Positions 1 through 8,099 of a DNA stretch of 17,834 bases are shown in pieces. Position 1 is the first letter of the stretch, and every line of letters begins with the position of its first letter. Location of the stretch: assembly GCA_002683195.1 (NCBI GenBank), contig NYSW01000011.1:1-17834 (forward strand), read 5' to 3'. The stretch comes from Phycisphaerae bacterium (GTDB lineage: Bacteria; Planctomycetota; Phycisphaerae; Phycisphaerales; SM1A02). The notes beneath the pieces are model-generated. The model had not been told where the DNA came from. It saw only the letters and a list, made by a program, of their open reading frames with translations, and made no database searches. Position numbers and translations under genes: made by a program.

Positions 1-562
1 CGAAGAAGTTCTCGGCGATCCGCATCGGGATCACGTCCTTGGGTGCGAAGAAGACCTTGTCGTACCAGCGGTCGCCGACGTACGAGTTGAAGGCCTTGGT
101 GCACGGCAGACGGAAGGCTCCGAAGTACGGATTGTTCCGAGCCTGCGGCACGAAGCAGTAGTTGAAGCAACCGCCCCAGTAGCCGGCGTCGCCGGGGTAG
201 CCACCACCGCAGATGCCGCCGGCACACCACCAGCCCCAGAGGGCACCGTTGGCGTCGTAACCGACGAGTTGCTGGCCCATGCAGCCGATCTGATTGCCGT
301 AAGCGACTCCGTCACCACCCACGATGCCCGCGTCGTCGGGGCAGGCCGTGAACTGGCGGTCGGCCCAGTCGGCGGCGTAGGTGTCATTGGCGACCGCGAG
401 GTTCCGCATGTTGCCCTGTGACTGGGTGATGCGGGCGGCGTCTCGAGCCTTGCCGATGGCGGGGAGGAGGATCGCGATGAGCAGGGCGATGATCGAAACA
501 ACCACCAGCAGTTCGACGATCGTGAAGCCTGTTCGCTTCGTTGGGTTCGTGTCTTGACGCAT
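1..562 (-). CDS. Prepilin-type N-terminal cleavage/methylation domain protein (type II secretion pseudopilin-like), 3' part missing
   Basis: The gene starts at ATG 562 and is still open at base 1, so 187 residues are visible and the C-terminus lies outside the window. The N-terminus is a class III (prepilin) signal: a short basic leader MRQDTNPTKRTG, cleavage expected between G12 and F13, the conserved Glu at mature position 5 (E17), then a hydrophobic helix to about residue 36 and the usual KARDAARITQSQGN stretch. Such proteins are cut and N-methylated by a prepilin peptidase and assemble into type II secretion or type IV pilus-like fibres; planctomycetes carry many paralogues. The visible body is rich in Gly, Trp, Tyr and Cys (residues 74-154 hold seven Cys), suggesting a disulfide-bonded, secreted globular part. 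A GGAG lies 8 nt before the ATG. The specific role is unknown. Confidence 0.9.
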   Translation of the reverse strand, partial: MRQDTNPTKRTGFTIVELLVVVSIIALLIAILLPAIGKARDAARITQSQGNMRNLAVANDTYAADWADRQFTACPDDAGIVGGDGVAYGNQIGCMGQQLVGYDANGALWGWWCAGGICGGGYPGDAGYWGGCFNYCFVPQARNNPYFGAFRLPCTKAFNSYVGDRWYDKVFFAPKDVIPMRIAENFF

Positions 563-1025
563 TCACTTGACTCCAGAAGGGCTCGGGGACGGAGGTCCCA
601 AAAGCAAAGCAGCTGCGATTGCGGACTCATGGAATGGGTCGCGAATCGCAAAAAGAGAGTTCCCGACTCTGGTCGGGTCGCACATCCGTTTCACGGGTGA
701 GCGATGGTAGCTTCGGCGAGCACGGATTTCGGCCGTGATCTCGTCGAACAAAAACCGAGGTTGGTCGTCGATCTCCCTTTCGGGGAAACCGAACCGTTGT
801 CTTCCCGAGGGAGGACGCGTCCCGAAGACATTCGTTTCGTGCGGCAGCGTTTGTGGCTGACCGGAAACGGACGTCCCCGTCGGATCATGGGACCAAAGAA
901 GTGGGATCCGACCCTGTAGTTTCGTCTGAAACGATGGTTCGGTTCCACGGATCCTCGATTTTGTCGTGTCGGGCATCAAAGCAGAGGCTTGGTGCGATCT
1001 GGACCGGTGTTATCGTCTCCTCTCC
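563..1025. other. Intergenic region without a supported gene
   Basis: This 463-bp stretch separates the minus-strand prepilin gene from the plus-strand glycosylasparaginase, so it should hold two divergent promoters; none could be assigned confidently. Small open frames on both strands here (for example 704-919 plus) have no recognisable domain or ribosome site. Three perfect inverted repeats are visible: 662-667 with 672-677 (6-bp stem, TCTG loop), 879-886 with 905-912 (8-bp stem, 18-nt loop), and 919-923 with 928-932 (5-bp stem). Confidence 0.6.
879..912. repeat. 8-bp perfect inverted repeat (GTCGGATC / GATCCGAC)
   Basis: GTCGGATC at 879-886 is the exact reverse complement of GATCCGAC at 905-912, with 18 nt between. 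It lies 114 bp before the glycosylasparaginase start and could be an operator or a leader hairpin. No T-tract follows on either strand, so it is not a typical terminator. Confidence 0.35.
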
Positions 1026-2084
1026 ATGATCCCGCCTCCACCCAGCCCAGCCATCGTGGCGACCTGGTCATTCTCGTTGGCCGCCATCGAGTCCGCATGG
1101 ATTTCATGGATGGCGAAGGACCAGACGGATGCAACGCTGATCGAGGCCCTTGCTCAGGCCTGTCGGCACGCAGATATGGATCCGCTTGTCGACAGCGTCG
1201 GTTTCGGCGGATTACCGGACGCGTCGGGCCGGGTTTCCCTTGACGGTGCGTTGATGCTGTCTCCGGCTCGGTTTGGCGGGGTCTGTGGCCTCCGCCGCCA
1301 TCTGCATCCAGTCGATGTGGCGCGGCTGGTGATGGAGCGGACCGAACACCGTCTCCTGTGCGGCGAGGATGCGGATGATTTCGCCGACCGACATGGACTT
1401 GAATCATCGGACCTTCTGGCAGCCGAGGCCCGAGAAGCATGGCAGGCTTGGAACGCTCGACCCGCCGCTGATGCTGGAAGTGCGGAACGTGGCCTTCGTC
1501 CGGTCGATCCCGGGCTCGGGACTGAAGCTGGTGGACGATTGTTCCGCCCTCATTCCGGTGGCCGAGAGGGGGCTGCCCCTGCCGGGCATGACACCATCGG
1601 CGTCCTTGCTCGTGATGGGACGGGCCGGCTCGGGGCGGCTTGCTCGACCAGTGGCCTTCCTTTCAAGGTTCCCGGCCGAGTCGGTGACTCACCGATCGCC
1701 GGACATGGATTGTTCGTCGATCCCGGCGTCGGGCAGGCGATCGCCACTGGCACGGGCGAACTCATCTCCGGTATCTGTGCTGGCGCGGTGGCGGTCGAGA
1801 CCCTCCGGCGAGGAGGTACGCCTCGCGACGCGGTGGTGGAGACGCTGCAGCGGGTCGAAAAGGTCGGTGACCTGCGCCCGCATCACCAGGTCGGCATGAT
1901 CGTGATGGATGCCGATGGGCAGGTTGCATCCGGTGGGTTCCGACCGGGCTTCCTGATCGCGATCCGAGACAACGATGGTGGGCGTTTGGTCGAGCCTGAC
2001 CTGGTTCTTCGCCCCGATGACGATGGTTTGCCGGAATCCGCCCGGGACGGACTCGCGAAGTCCGTTCCACCGCCCTCACGCTGA
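1026..2084 (+). CDS. N(4)-(beta-N-acetylglucosaminyl)-L-asparaginase (glycosylasparaginase), Ntn hydrolase family
   Basis: From ATG 1026 the protein has 352 residues. It matches glycosylasparaginase along its length: N-terminal IVATWSF, DSVGFGG (residues 56-62), then the processing site HDTIG. This family is made as a precursor that cuts itself before the catalytic Thr, here T190, to give alpha and beta chains, and hydrolyses the GlcNAc-Asn bond (some members act on Asp-peptides). The other active-site residues known from human and Flavobacterium enzymes are at the same distances from the nucleophile: T208 (+18), R218 (+28), D221 (+31) and T241 (+51). An in-frame GTG at 966 would add 20 residues, but the family homology begins right after ATG 1026. 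No clear ribosome site or signal peptide is seen, so a cytoplasmic location is predicted, unlike the secreted or lysosomal relatives. The next gene follows after 66 bp on the same strand. Confidence 0.9.
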   Translation: MIPPPPSPAIVATWSFSLAAIESAWISWMAKDQTDATLIEALAQACRHADMDPLVDSVGFGGLPDASGRVSLDGALMLSPARFGGVCGLRRHLHPVDVARLVMERTEHRLLCGEDADDFADRHGLESSDLLAAEAREAWQAWNARPAADAGSAERGLRPVDPGLGTEAGGRLFRPHSGGREGAAPAGHDTIGVLARDGTGRLGAACSTSGLPFKVPGRVGDSPIAGHGLFVDPGVGQAIATGTGELISGICAGAVAVETLRRGGTPRDAVVETLQRVEKVGDLRPHHQVGMIVMDADGQVASGGFRPGFLIAIRDNDGGRLVEPDLVLRPDDDGLPESARDGLAKSVPPPSR

Positions 2085-2150
2085 TTTGAAACGTGACGCC
2101 TCCGCGGCGTCGTCCATTCCTGAAATCCTCCTATTGGTGATTCGACTCGC

Positions 2151-2720
2151 ATGAAGCTTTACACCCGATCCGGCGACGATGGCAAGACCGGCCTTTTTTC
2201 AGGTGACCGGGTCGGCAAGGACCACCCGCGCATCGAAGCCTACGGAACCGTGGACGAGTTGAATGCCTGCCTTGGTCTGGCGATTTCAGGCATCGAGGGC
2301 GAAGACGAATTTGCGAGTGACCTGCGGATCGACCTGCTGGAACTGCAGTCACGATGTTTCGATCTCGGCGCGGATCTCGCGACGCCGGAGGGCGCGAAGA
2401 ACAGCGACAAGGTCGGACGCTTCACCGATGAGGATGTCGCGATTCTCGAGACGCTCATCGACAAATACAGCGCCGCCGCACCGGAGATCCGGTTGTTCGT
2501 CATGCCGGGAGGAACCGAAACCGCGGCCCGGCTTCATCTCGCCCGGACGACGTGCCGTCGGGCGGAGCGATTCATGGTTCATCTGGGTCATGGCGAGCCG
2601 GTCACGCCGCAAGCGATCCAGTGGATCAACCGCCTGAGCGATCTGCTCTTTGCCATGAGTCGAGCCGCGAATCATGCGGCAGGCGTGGCCGACGTTCCGT
2701 GGACACCGAAGGGCGACTGA
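2151..2720 (+). CDS. PduO-type cob(I)yrinic acid a,c-diamide / cob(I)alamin adenosyltransferase
   Basis: A 189-residue protein of normal length for the PduO/MMAB family. It transfers the 5'-deoxyadenosyl group of ATP to cob(I)alamin, making the coenzyme for adenosylcobalamin enzymes such as methylmalonyl-CoA mutase or class II ribonucleotide reductase. Diagnostic motifs are in order: TRSGDDGKT (5-13, ATP phosphates), YGTVDELNACLG (31-42), FVMPGG (116-121), RTTCRRAER (132-140) and NRLSDLLFAMSR (160-171). The fold is a trimeric helical bundle with the active site between subunits. No clear Shine-Dalgarno sequence precedes the ATG. It follows the glycosylasparaginase gene by 66 bp and converges on the DNA methyltransferase gene, whose stop is 12 bp away. 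No B12 biosynthesis gene or B12 enzyme is in the window, so the user enzyme is unknown. Confidence 0.95.
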   Translation: MKLYTRSGDDGKTGLFSGDRVGKDHPRIEAYGTVDELNACLGLAISGIEGEDEFASDLRIDLLELQSRCFDLGADLATPEGAKNSDKVGRFTDEDVAILETLIDKYSAAAPEIRLFVMPGGTETAARLHLARTTCRRAERFMVHLGHGEPVTPQAIQWINRLSDLLFAMSRAANHAAGVADVPWTPKGD

Positions 2721-2732
2721 TCGTCGGACGGC

Positions 2733-3749
2733 TCAGGACCGAGATTTCTTTCCGCCCCGCACGGGTGCGATCGCACTCGAGCCTCCGGTCGACTGACCTT
2801 TGCGGATCATCCCGACCTCGTTGATCCGCTCCCAGGCGCTTTCCGCGTTTCCGGCGCCGTATTCCGTGGTGATGGAACGACGGTTCCAGGCACGGGCGAC
2901 GGTCGAAGTGGTCCCACTCCCGCAGAACGGATCGAGAACCAGATCGCCTTCGTTGGAGCAGGCCAGAATCACCCGCTCGAGATAGACCTCGGGAATCTGG
3001 TTGTGATGGCGATGGCGACGTTCCTTGTTGTTGCCCTGCACCCGACCCCAGTACGGCCCGTACCAGACGTCCATCGGCACTCGCATGCCGGCATGGCTGG
3101 ATTTGGCCTGCGTCCGGGGATCGTTGTAGATCGCGGCTCGATCCGACTGCTCGAGGATCGCATCGGGATTCCATTTTCGACTCGTCGGATCCTTCGCGAA
3201 GTACAAGGCGTGAACCTTGCTCATGATGAAGGAACTGTCCCGGTGCTGACCGAATCGAAAATGCCAGACGCACCAGTTGATCATGCTCAGGCCGCGACGC
3301 TTGAGATGCATGACGATCTCCGCCGCGGTGTCATCGGGAATGTTGATCCAGATGGAGCCGTCATCTGAAAGGCAGTCGACGCAGGCGTCGATCCAGTCGT
3401 AGGTGAATCTTTCGAACTCGGCCCGCGGCATCCCGTCGGCCCACTCGTCGTAGGGCACGTCCCAGTTGAATGGCGGGTCGGCGAAGACGAGGTCGACCTT
3501 GCCCCGATCGGGAAGATTGGGAAGAACGTCTCGACAGTCACCGACGTAGAGGCGAGTGTCGGGGCCATCGGACTGAAAGGTCGGCTTCACCGCCGTCTCG
3601 GCGGGCGCATGGCCGGCGACCTGATCTCCGAGGAGACGGATGTCGGCTTCCTGCAAGGCCCGGGCGGCTTCCGCCTGAACCTGCATCGCACCGCGTGGGG
3701 TTGCGTAGCCTCCGGGTCGTTTGAAATCGGTGTTCTTCTTTTCGGCCAT
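2733..3749 (-). CDS. Site-specific DNA methyltransferase, beta class (predicted N6-adenine), orphan
   Basis: From ATG 3749 the protein has 338 residues; an in-frame start at 3788 adds 13 poor residues. Catalytic motif IV DPPF (91-94, within FADPPFNWD) comes before the AdoMet-binding motif I, DPFCGSGTT (273-281), and the region between them (about 160-250) would be the target-recognition domain. This order IV-TRD-I defines the beta class of amino methyltransferases (CcrM/HinfI style). DPPF rather than SPPY favours N6-adenine over N4-cytosine. The basic segment NKERRHRHHNQIPE (241-254) matches the conserved stretch before motif I. No restriction endonuclease or specificity subunit is nearby, so it looks solitary, with a possible role in regulation or cell cycle rather than defence. 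It is the last gene of a minus-strand series, 57 bp after upp. The target site cannot be read from sequence. Confidence 0.9.
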   Translation of the reverse strand: MAEKKNTDFKRPGGYATPRGAMQVQAEAARALQEADIRLLGDQVAGHAPAETAVKPTFQSDGPDTRLYVGDCRDVLPNLPDRGKVDLVFADPPFNWDVPYDEWADGMPRAEFERFTYDWIDACVDCLSDDGSIWINIPDDTAAEIVMHLKRRGLSMINWCVWHFRFGQHRDSSFIMSKVHALYFAKDPTSRKWNPDAILEQSDRAAIYNDPRTQAKSSHAGMRVPMDVWYGPYWGRVQGNNKERRHRHHNQIPEVYLERVILACSNEGDLVLDPFCGSGTTSTVARAWNRRSITTEYGAGNAESAWERINEVGMIRKGQSTGGSSAIAPVRGGKKSRS

Positions 3750-3806
3750 GTTCGAATCATCGCTGAAAGGAGCCGCTGGCGCCAGCAATCCGCCGCGGGA
3801 GCGGGA

Positions 3807-4451
3807 TCAGAGGGTCCCGAAGATTCGATCACCCGCGTCGCCGAGGCCCGGGACGATGTAGGCGCGTTCATCGAGTCGCTCATCCAGCACCGCTGCATGG
3901 ACCACCACTTCGGGGTGGGTCTCGTACATGTGCTGAACTCCTTCGGGTGCGGCGACCAGACAGAGGAACCGGATCTGTCGGCAACCCTGGTCCTTGAGGT
4001 ACCTCACCGCATGGGCGCCGCTGCCGCCGGTGGCGAGCATCGGATCCACCACCAGCACCGGTCCGTTGGCCACGTCAGGCGGCAGTTTTTCGTAGTACTC
4101 GACCGGCCGCTTGGTCGACTCGTCCCGCTGCACTCCGATGTGCCCGACCCGGGCTTCGGGAACGAGGGAAAGAATGCCGTCGGTCATGCCCAGTCCGGCC
4201 CGAAGGATGGGGACGATGGTGATGGGGGCGGCCAGACGAATCGCCTCGCATTCCGCGATCGGGGTGCGGACCGTGCAGGTTGATGTCGGCAGGTCCCGGA
4301 CCGCCTCATACGTCATCAGTCCCGCGATCTCACCCAGAACCCGACGAAACGTCTGAGGACTGGTCTCCACGTCACGGAGGATCCTGATCTTGTGTCCGAT
4401 CAGGGGATGTTCATGGGTGCGAAGGTTTGGATGATCGGGAATCGTGCGCAT
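3807..4451 (-). CDS. upp: Uracil phosphoribosyltransferase
   Basis: A 214-residue protein of standard length. It makes UMP from uracil and PRPP in pyrimidine salvage and acts in the cytoplasm. Motifs: PILRAGLGM (81-89), the PRPP-binding loop DPMLATGGS (136-144, after VLVV) and the C-terminal uracil-binding GLGDAGDRIFGT (202-213). All are close to consensus, so the enzyme should be active. The gene begins 30 bp after the argS stop and is followed 57 bp later by the DNA methyltransferase, all on the minus strand, so co-transcription with argS is likely. No uraA-type permease gene is adjacent. No convincing ribosome site is seen. Confidence 0.97.
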   Translation of the reverse strand: MRTIPDHPNLRTHEHPLIGHKIRILRDVETSPQTFRRVLGEIAGLMTYEAVRDLPTSTCTVRTPIAECEAIRLAAPITIVPILRAGLGMTDGILSLVPEARVGHIGVQRDESTKRPVEYYEKLPPDVANGPVLVVDPMLATGGSGAHAVRYLKDQGCRQIRFLCLVAAPEGVQHMYETHPEVVVHAAVLDERLDERAYIVPGLGDAGDRIFGTL

Positions 4452-4481
4452 CTGGATCGGGCTCCGCGGGGCGGTTCTTGG

Positions 4482-6347
4482 TCACATGCGGGAGGGGGCT
4501 TCCATACCGAGGCAGTCGAGGCCGTCGGCAAGAACCCGGCGGGTGAGACCCACAAGTCGAAGCCGGGATCCTCGAACCGTCGGATCCTCCACCTTGAGTA
4601 CCGGACAGGCGCCGTAGAACGTGCTGAACTCGGTGGCGAGCGCGTAGAGGTACCGGCAGAGACGGCTGGGTTCCAGCGCGGTGGTCGCATCCTGGATCGC
4701 AGCGCCGTATCGGAGAAGCAGCAGGACGAGTTTGCGTTCTTCGGGGGTCACCACGAGCAGGGGGGCCGCGGGGTCGAACGCATCACCGGCCTTCTCGATC
4801 ATGGAACTGAGACGCGCGTGTGCATACAGCAGGTACGGCCCGGTATCACCTTCGAACGCCACCATGCGGTCGAGGTCGAAGACGTAGTCCCGGCCGGTAT
4901 CCGCGGAGAGGTCGGCGTACTTGATGGCCGCGATACCCACCGACCGTCCGATGGCTTCTAGCTCCGAAGCCGGCAGGCCGTGGGTTGGAGCCTTCGGATC
5001 GTCGGCCCGGGCTTGAACCGCGTCCACGCCGCGATTCACCGCCGCTTCCAGCAGATCCATGAGCTTGAAGTTGGCGCCGCTCCGCGTTTTCAGAGGCTTC
5101 TTGTCGGGACCGAGCACCGTGCCGAAACCCAGGTGCACGAGCTTTGATTCCACGCCGTCGGGCAGCGTGGCCCAGCCGATCTGCCGACACGCGTCGAAGA
5201 CGTCCTTGAAGTGGTCCCGCTGACGGGCATCGACGACGTAGATCACCTCATCACTGTCGAGATCCTGAACGCGATACCGCAAGGCCGCGAGATCCGTGGT
5301 CGCGTAGAGGAAGCCGCCGTCCCGCTTTCGAACCAGCATCGGACGTTCCCGGTCGTCGAATCGAACCACCAGGGCGCCGTCGTCTTCGACCGCAAGGCCC
5401 TTCTCGACGAAGTCATCGACCACACCTGCGAGCTCCTTCCGGAAGCTTGACTCGCCACGCTCGGACTCCGGCGTGATCCGGGTGTTGAGCAGTGAAGTGG
5501 CTCGGTAGACCTCGACCATCGTCACTTCGATCAGTCGCTTCCAGGCCGCGACCATCGCCGGATCACCAGATTGCAGGCGGACCAGAGCCTCGCGGGCCGC
5601 GGCCTGAGCATCCTTTGCGGAAGCCTCCTGGGTCTCCAGCTCGGCCACTCGATGGGGACCGCAGTGGCGTTCCTTCGCCGCGGCGAGCCCGCGGGCGTCA
5701 CCGCGTGCTTCAAGTTGGGCCTCGCGGTAGGCCGTGTTCAGGGCGTCGAGGTCGAGGGCGTCCAGATCGGTTCCGCGGGAGATCAGGGAGTGCAGGGTCA
5801 TGGCGATGGGGAGGCCCCAGTCGCCGAGGTGATTCTGGCGGTGGACGGTGCGTCCGAGTCGTTCGAAGAGGCGGGCGACGGTATCGCCGATGACCGTCGA
5901 TCGGAGGTGTCCGACGTGCATCTGTTTGGCCACGTTCACGCCGCAGACGTCGATCGTGACCGCATGCGGTCGAGTCTCGGTGTGGACGCCGAGGGCTTCG
6001 TCATCCATCCCGGCGAGGGCGGCGGCCAGAGCTTCCGGACGCAGGCGGAGGTTCAGGAATCCGGGGCCCGCGATTTCGGGCTCCTCTATGAGATCGGTCA
6101 CGCCGATCTCTTCGGAGAACAACGTTTGAGCCAGCTCGCTCGCCACCTCCCGCGGATTTCGTCCGAGTTTCTTCCCCAGGGGCATCGCCGCGTTGAGTTG
6201 GAAGTCGCCGAATTCGGGTTTGGCGCTGGGCTTGAGGGCGGCGTTGATGCCGGAGGCGACTTCGCCACCGACTCGGTGCACGGTGGTGGCCACCGCGGCC
6301 TCGATCCGGCCGAGCGGATCGGCCATCGTCTGCTGGTTCACGTTCAT
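4482..6347 (-). CDS. argS: Arginyl-tRNA synthetase
   Basis: From ATG 6347 the protein has 621 residues, somewhat longer than the E. coli enzyme. It charges tRNA-Arg with arginine. Seen in order: an N-terminal Add-1-like domain with FGDFQLN (46-52) and GPGFLN (94-99); the class I HIGH motif as HVGH (144-147, context NVAKQMHVGHLRSTVIGD); the KMSKS-loop equivalent PLKTRSG (418-424); and a DALR anticodon-binding domain beginning near GPYLLYAHARL (503-513). An Ala/Glu-rich helical insertion lies at about 205-265. The frame is open upstream to 6575, but that stretch overlaps the preceding SGNH hydrolase gene and has no family similarity; a second Met (MADPLG, residue 8) is also possible. The preceding gene ends 46 bp upstream and upp follows after 30 bp. 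Confidence 0.97.
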   Translation of the reverse strand: MNVNQQTMADPLGRIEAAVATTVHRVGGEVASGINAALKPSAKPEFGDFQLNAAMPLGKKLGRNPREVASELAQTLFSEEIGVTDLIEEPEIAGPGFLNLRLRPEALAAALAGMDDEALGVHTETRPHAVTIDVCGVNVAKQMHVGHLRSTVIGDTVARLFERLGRTVHRQNHLGDWGLPIAMTLHSLISRGTDLDALDLDALNTAYREAQLEARGDARGLAAAKERHCGPHRVAELETQEASAKDAQAAAREALVRLQSGDPAMVAAWKRLIEVTMVEVYRATSLLNTRITPESERGESSFRKELAGVVDDFVEKGLAVEDDGALVVRFDDRERPMLVRKRDGGFLYATTDLAALRYRVQDLDSDEVIYVVDARQRDHFKDVFDACRQIGWATLPDGVESKLVHLGFGTVLGPDKKPLKTRSGANFKLMDLLEAAVNRGVDAVQARADDPKAPTHGLPASELEAIGRSVGIAAIKYADLSADTGRDYVFDLDRMVAFEGDTGPYLLYAHARLSSMIEKAGDAFDPAAPLLVVTPEERKLVLLLLRYGAAIQDATTALEPSRLCRYLYALATEFSTFYGACPVLKVEDPTVRGSRLRLVGLTRRVLADGLDCLGMEAPSRM

Positions 6348-6393
6348 CGCCGGAAGGATACCGGAGGCTCGGACTTGACCTCGATGGAATCGC

Positions 6394-8031
6394 TCAATCG
6401 GCGGTTGTGGCCCATTCGAGAAGGAGGAGACCGATATCAGCACTGTCGACCTGACCGTCTCGGTCGAGGTCCGCGGGGCGGGGGTGGCCGGTTCGGCCCC
6501 AGTCGAGCAGAAGGAGACCGAAGTCGGCGGCATCAACAAGGCCGTTTCGGTCCAGATCTGCCGCCGGGCCCACACTCCTCACCAGTTCATTCCAGATCAT
6601 GGCAGCGAAGGTCCGAGCCCCGTTCAGATTCGGGTGCACGCCGTCAGCGAGGAGTTCGGAGCTCCAATCGTCATAAGAACCGAATGATTCCTTGACGAGA
6701 CCATGGAGATCGATGAATGCGACGTCGTCTCCGGCGAGAAGCCGAAGTTGCTCAGCGTAGCCTTCGTAAAACCCTGCGTCCTTGAATGTATAGGGCGATA
6801 TCAGCAGGAACTGAAGGGGTTGTAGGTCAGGGTCTTCGTCCTCAAGAACCTGATGGGCTTCTCGATATCGCTCCATGATCTTCCGAACATCCGCGGCAGT
6901 GAACACTGGGAATTCTGAATCCACCCCGGCATTGTTCGATCCGATCCAGATCATCACGTGACTGGTTTCATGCGCTCGCATGTGGCGCCTGATGGCATCG
7001 TCGCTGTAACCGGCGGGGTATTGGCCCCAAGGGCCCGAGACGTCCGGAGACTGGGTGGAGCCGTAGCGATATCGATGATTCTCCGATCGCCAGCCTCCCT
7101 GACCAACGTAGGTGAGGCCGAGTCCTATCGGGGTGTCGAGGTCGGTGATGATCACGCCTGCGAGGCCGACCTGGGTCTCGGAATCAAACGGGTCGCCCGA
7201 GGAGAAGAGGCCCGAGCCGATGTGTCCCCGGCCACTCGGGCTCCCATCGATCACGTGATCGAACCATCTCAGGCCGGGCTCATCCGGGCCAGTGAACTCG
7301 ATACTGCCGGTTGAAGCGGTCCAGCCGGTCCCGATTTCCGAGTTCCGGGATCGGATCTCCCATCGGTTCCGGGTCGTGGGTTGATCGTCACCGATGATCA
7401 TGAGCCGATGTCTATAGGCACCGTCGTGGCGTAGGAAACTGCGGTCCGCTCCAGCGCTTCGGAGCATCCCGGCCTCGAAGTTGAAGCTGTTGAAATTGAA
7501 TCCATTCGACATGGCCCGTCCCGACCAGCCGCTGCCTCGAATGGTACGCATCGACCGCAAGTGGGTTCCCGCGAAAGCAGAGGCGTGGAGTGGGGTTTGC
7601 CCCGGTCGAACGAGTTGATAGTTGGCCGCTCCGGATACTTCCAACCAGCAACCGGTCGAAATACCATTGGCGTTGATCGGGGGGTGGACCTGCCGCCATC
7701 TCAGGGGGCGCCACTCCAGCATGTAGCCGCTGAACATGAACCCAGATTGTCCATCGTTGTTGATGCTGTCTCCGACGATGGTCACATTGGCGAGACCATG
7801 AACCACATCCGCGGCAAATGACTCAAGATTCACGCTTGCAATGAGTTCGGAGTCGGCGGCAGAACCAAGGGGAGGCGAACAAATCGGTTTCTTCTTCGCC
7901 TCTCTGACGGAGGTGAAATCATCTCCTCCAACAACGCAAGATGCGGCTGCGGCGAGAAACGCGATCACGAAGGCAAGGTGAATGGTGGGTTCGCCGTGGA
8001 GTGAGTGAAGACCAGATAGGAAGGCAGACAA
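6394..8031 (-). CDS. Secreted SGNH/GDSL-type hydrolase with C-terminal dockerin-like repeats
   Basis: A 545-residue protein from a TTG start at 8031; no ATG or GTG occurs between it and the upstream in-frame stop. A hydrophobic segment (residues 18-30) ending before SC suggests a signal peptide, possibly of the lipoprotein type, although the lipobox is weak. SGNH signatures: the nucleophile motif VGDSINNDGQ (S89), the block III-like WIGSNNAG (362-369), and DGVHP (463-467) giving the catalytic Asp and His. This places it among esterases or acylhydrolases. An unusually long region (about 100-340) separates nucleophile and block III and is rich in Gly, Asn and Arg. At the C-terminus two repeats, DLDRNGLVDAADFGLLLLDW (492-511) and DLDRDGQVDSADIGLLLLEW (521-540), resemble the calcium-binding type I dockerin-like modules common at the ends of secreted planctomycete proteins. 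The substrate is unknown; polysaccharide acyl groups are a guess. Confidence 0.8.
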   Translation of the reverse strand: MSAFLSGLHSLHGEPTIHLAFVIAFLAAAASCVVGGDDFTSVREAKKKPICSPPLGSAADSELIASVNLESFAADVVHGLANVTIVGDSINNDGQSGFMFSGYMLEWRPLRWRQVHPPINANGISTGCWLEVSGAANYQLVRPGQTPLHASAFAGTHLRSMRTIRGSGWSGRAMSNGFNFNSFNFEAGMLRSAGADRSFLRHDGAYRHRLMIIGDDQPTTRNRWEIRSRNSEIGTGWTASTGSIEFTGPDEPGLRWFDHVIDGSPSGRGHIGSGLFSSGDPFDSETQVGLAGVIITDLDTPIGLGLTYVGQGGWRSENHRYRYGSTQSPDVSGPWGQYPAGYSDDAIRRHMRAHETSHVMIWIGSNNAGVDSEFPVFTAADVRKIMERYREAHQVLEDEDPDLQPLQFLLISPYTFKDAGFYEGYAEQLRLLAGDDVAFIDLHGLVKESFGSYDDWSSELLADGVHPNLNGARTFAAMIWNELVRSVGPAADLDRNGLVDAADFGLLLLDWGRTGHPRPADLDRDGQVDSADIGLLLLEWATTAD

Positions 8032-8099
8032 CTGTTCAGCGTCAACCCGGACCAGTCAAGGACCTTCGCAAAAAATCAATTGTCCAAGGATTATCGGCC

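Noticed and set aside
704..919. 71-codon plus-strand frame in the first intergenic region
   Set aside because: No ribosome site, domain or signal peptide; contains the inverted repeat at 879-912. Unlikely to be a gene.
6348..6575. N-terminal extension of argS to 6575
   Set aside because: The extra 76 residues overlap the end of the SGNH hydrolase gene in another frame and do not resemble ArgRS; ATG 6347 gives the expected N-terminal domain.
5571..6695. 374-codon plus-strand open frame over argS
   Set aside because: It is antisense to the HVGH region of argS and shows no domain.
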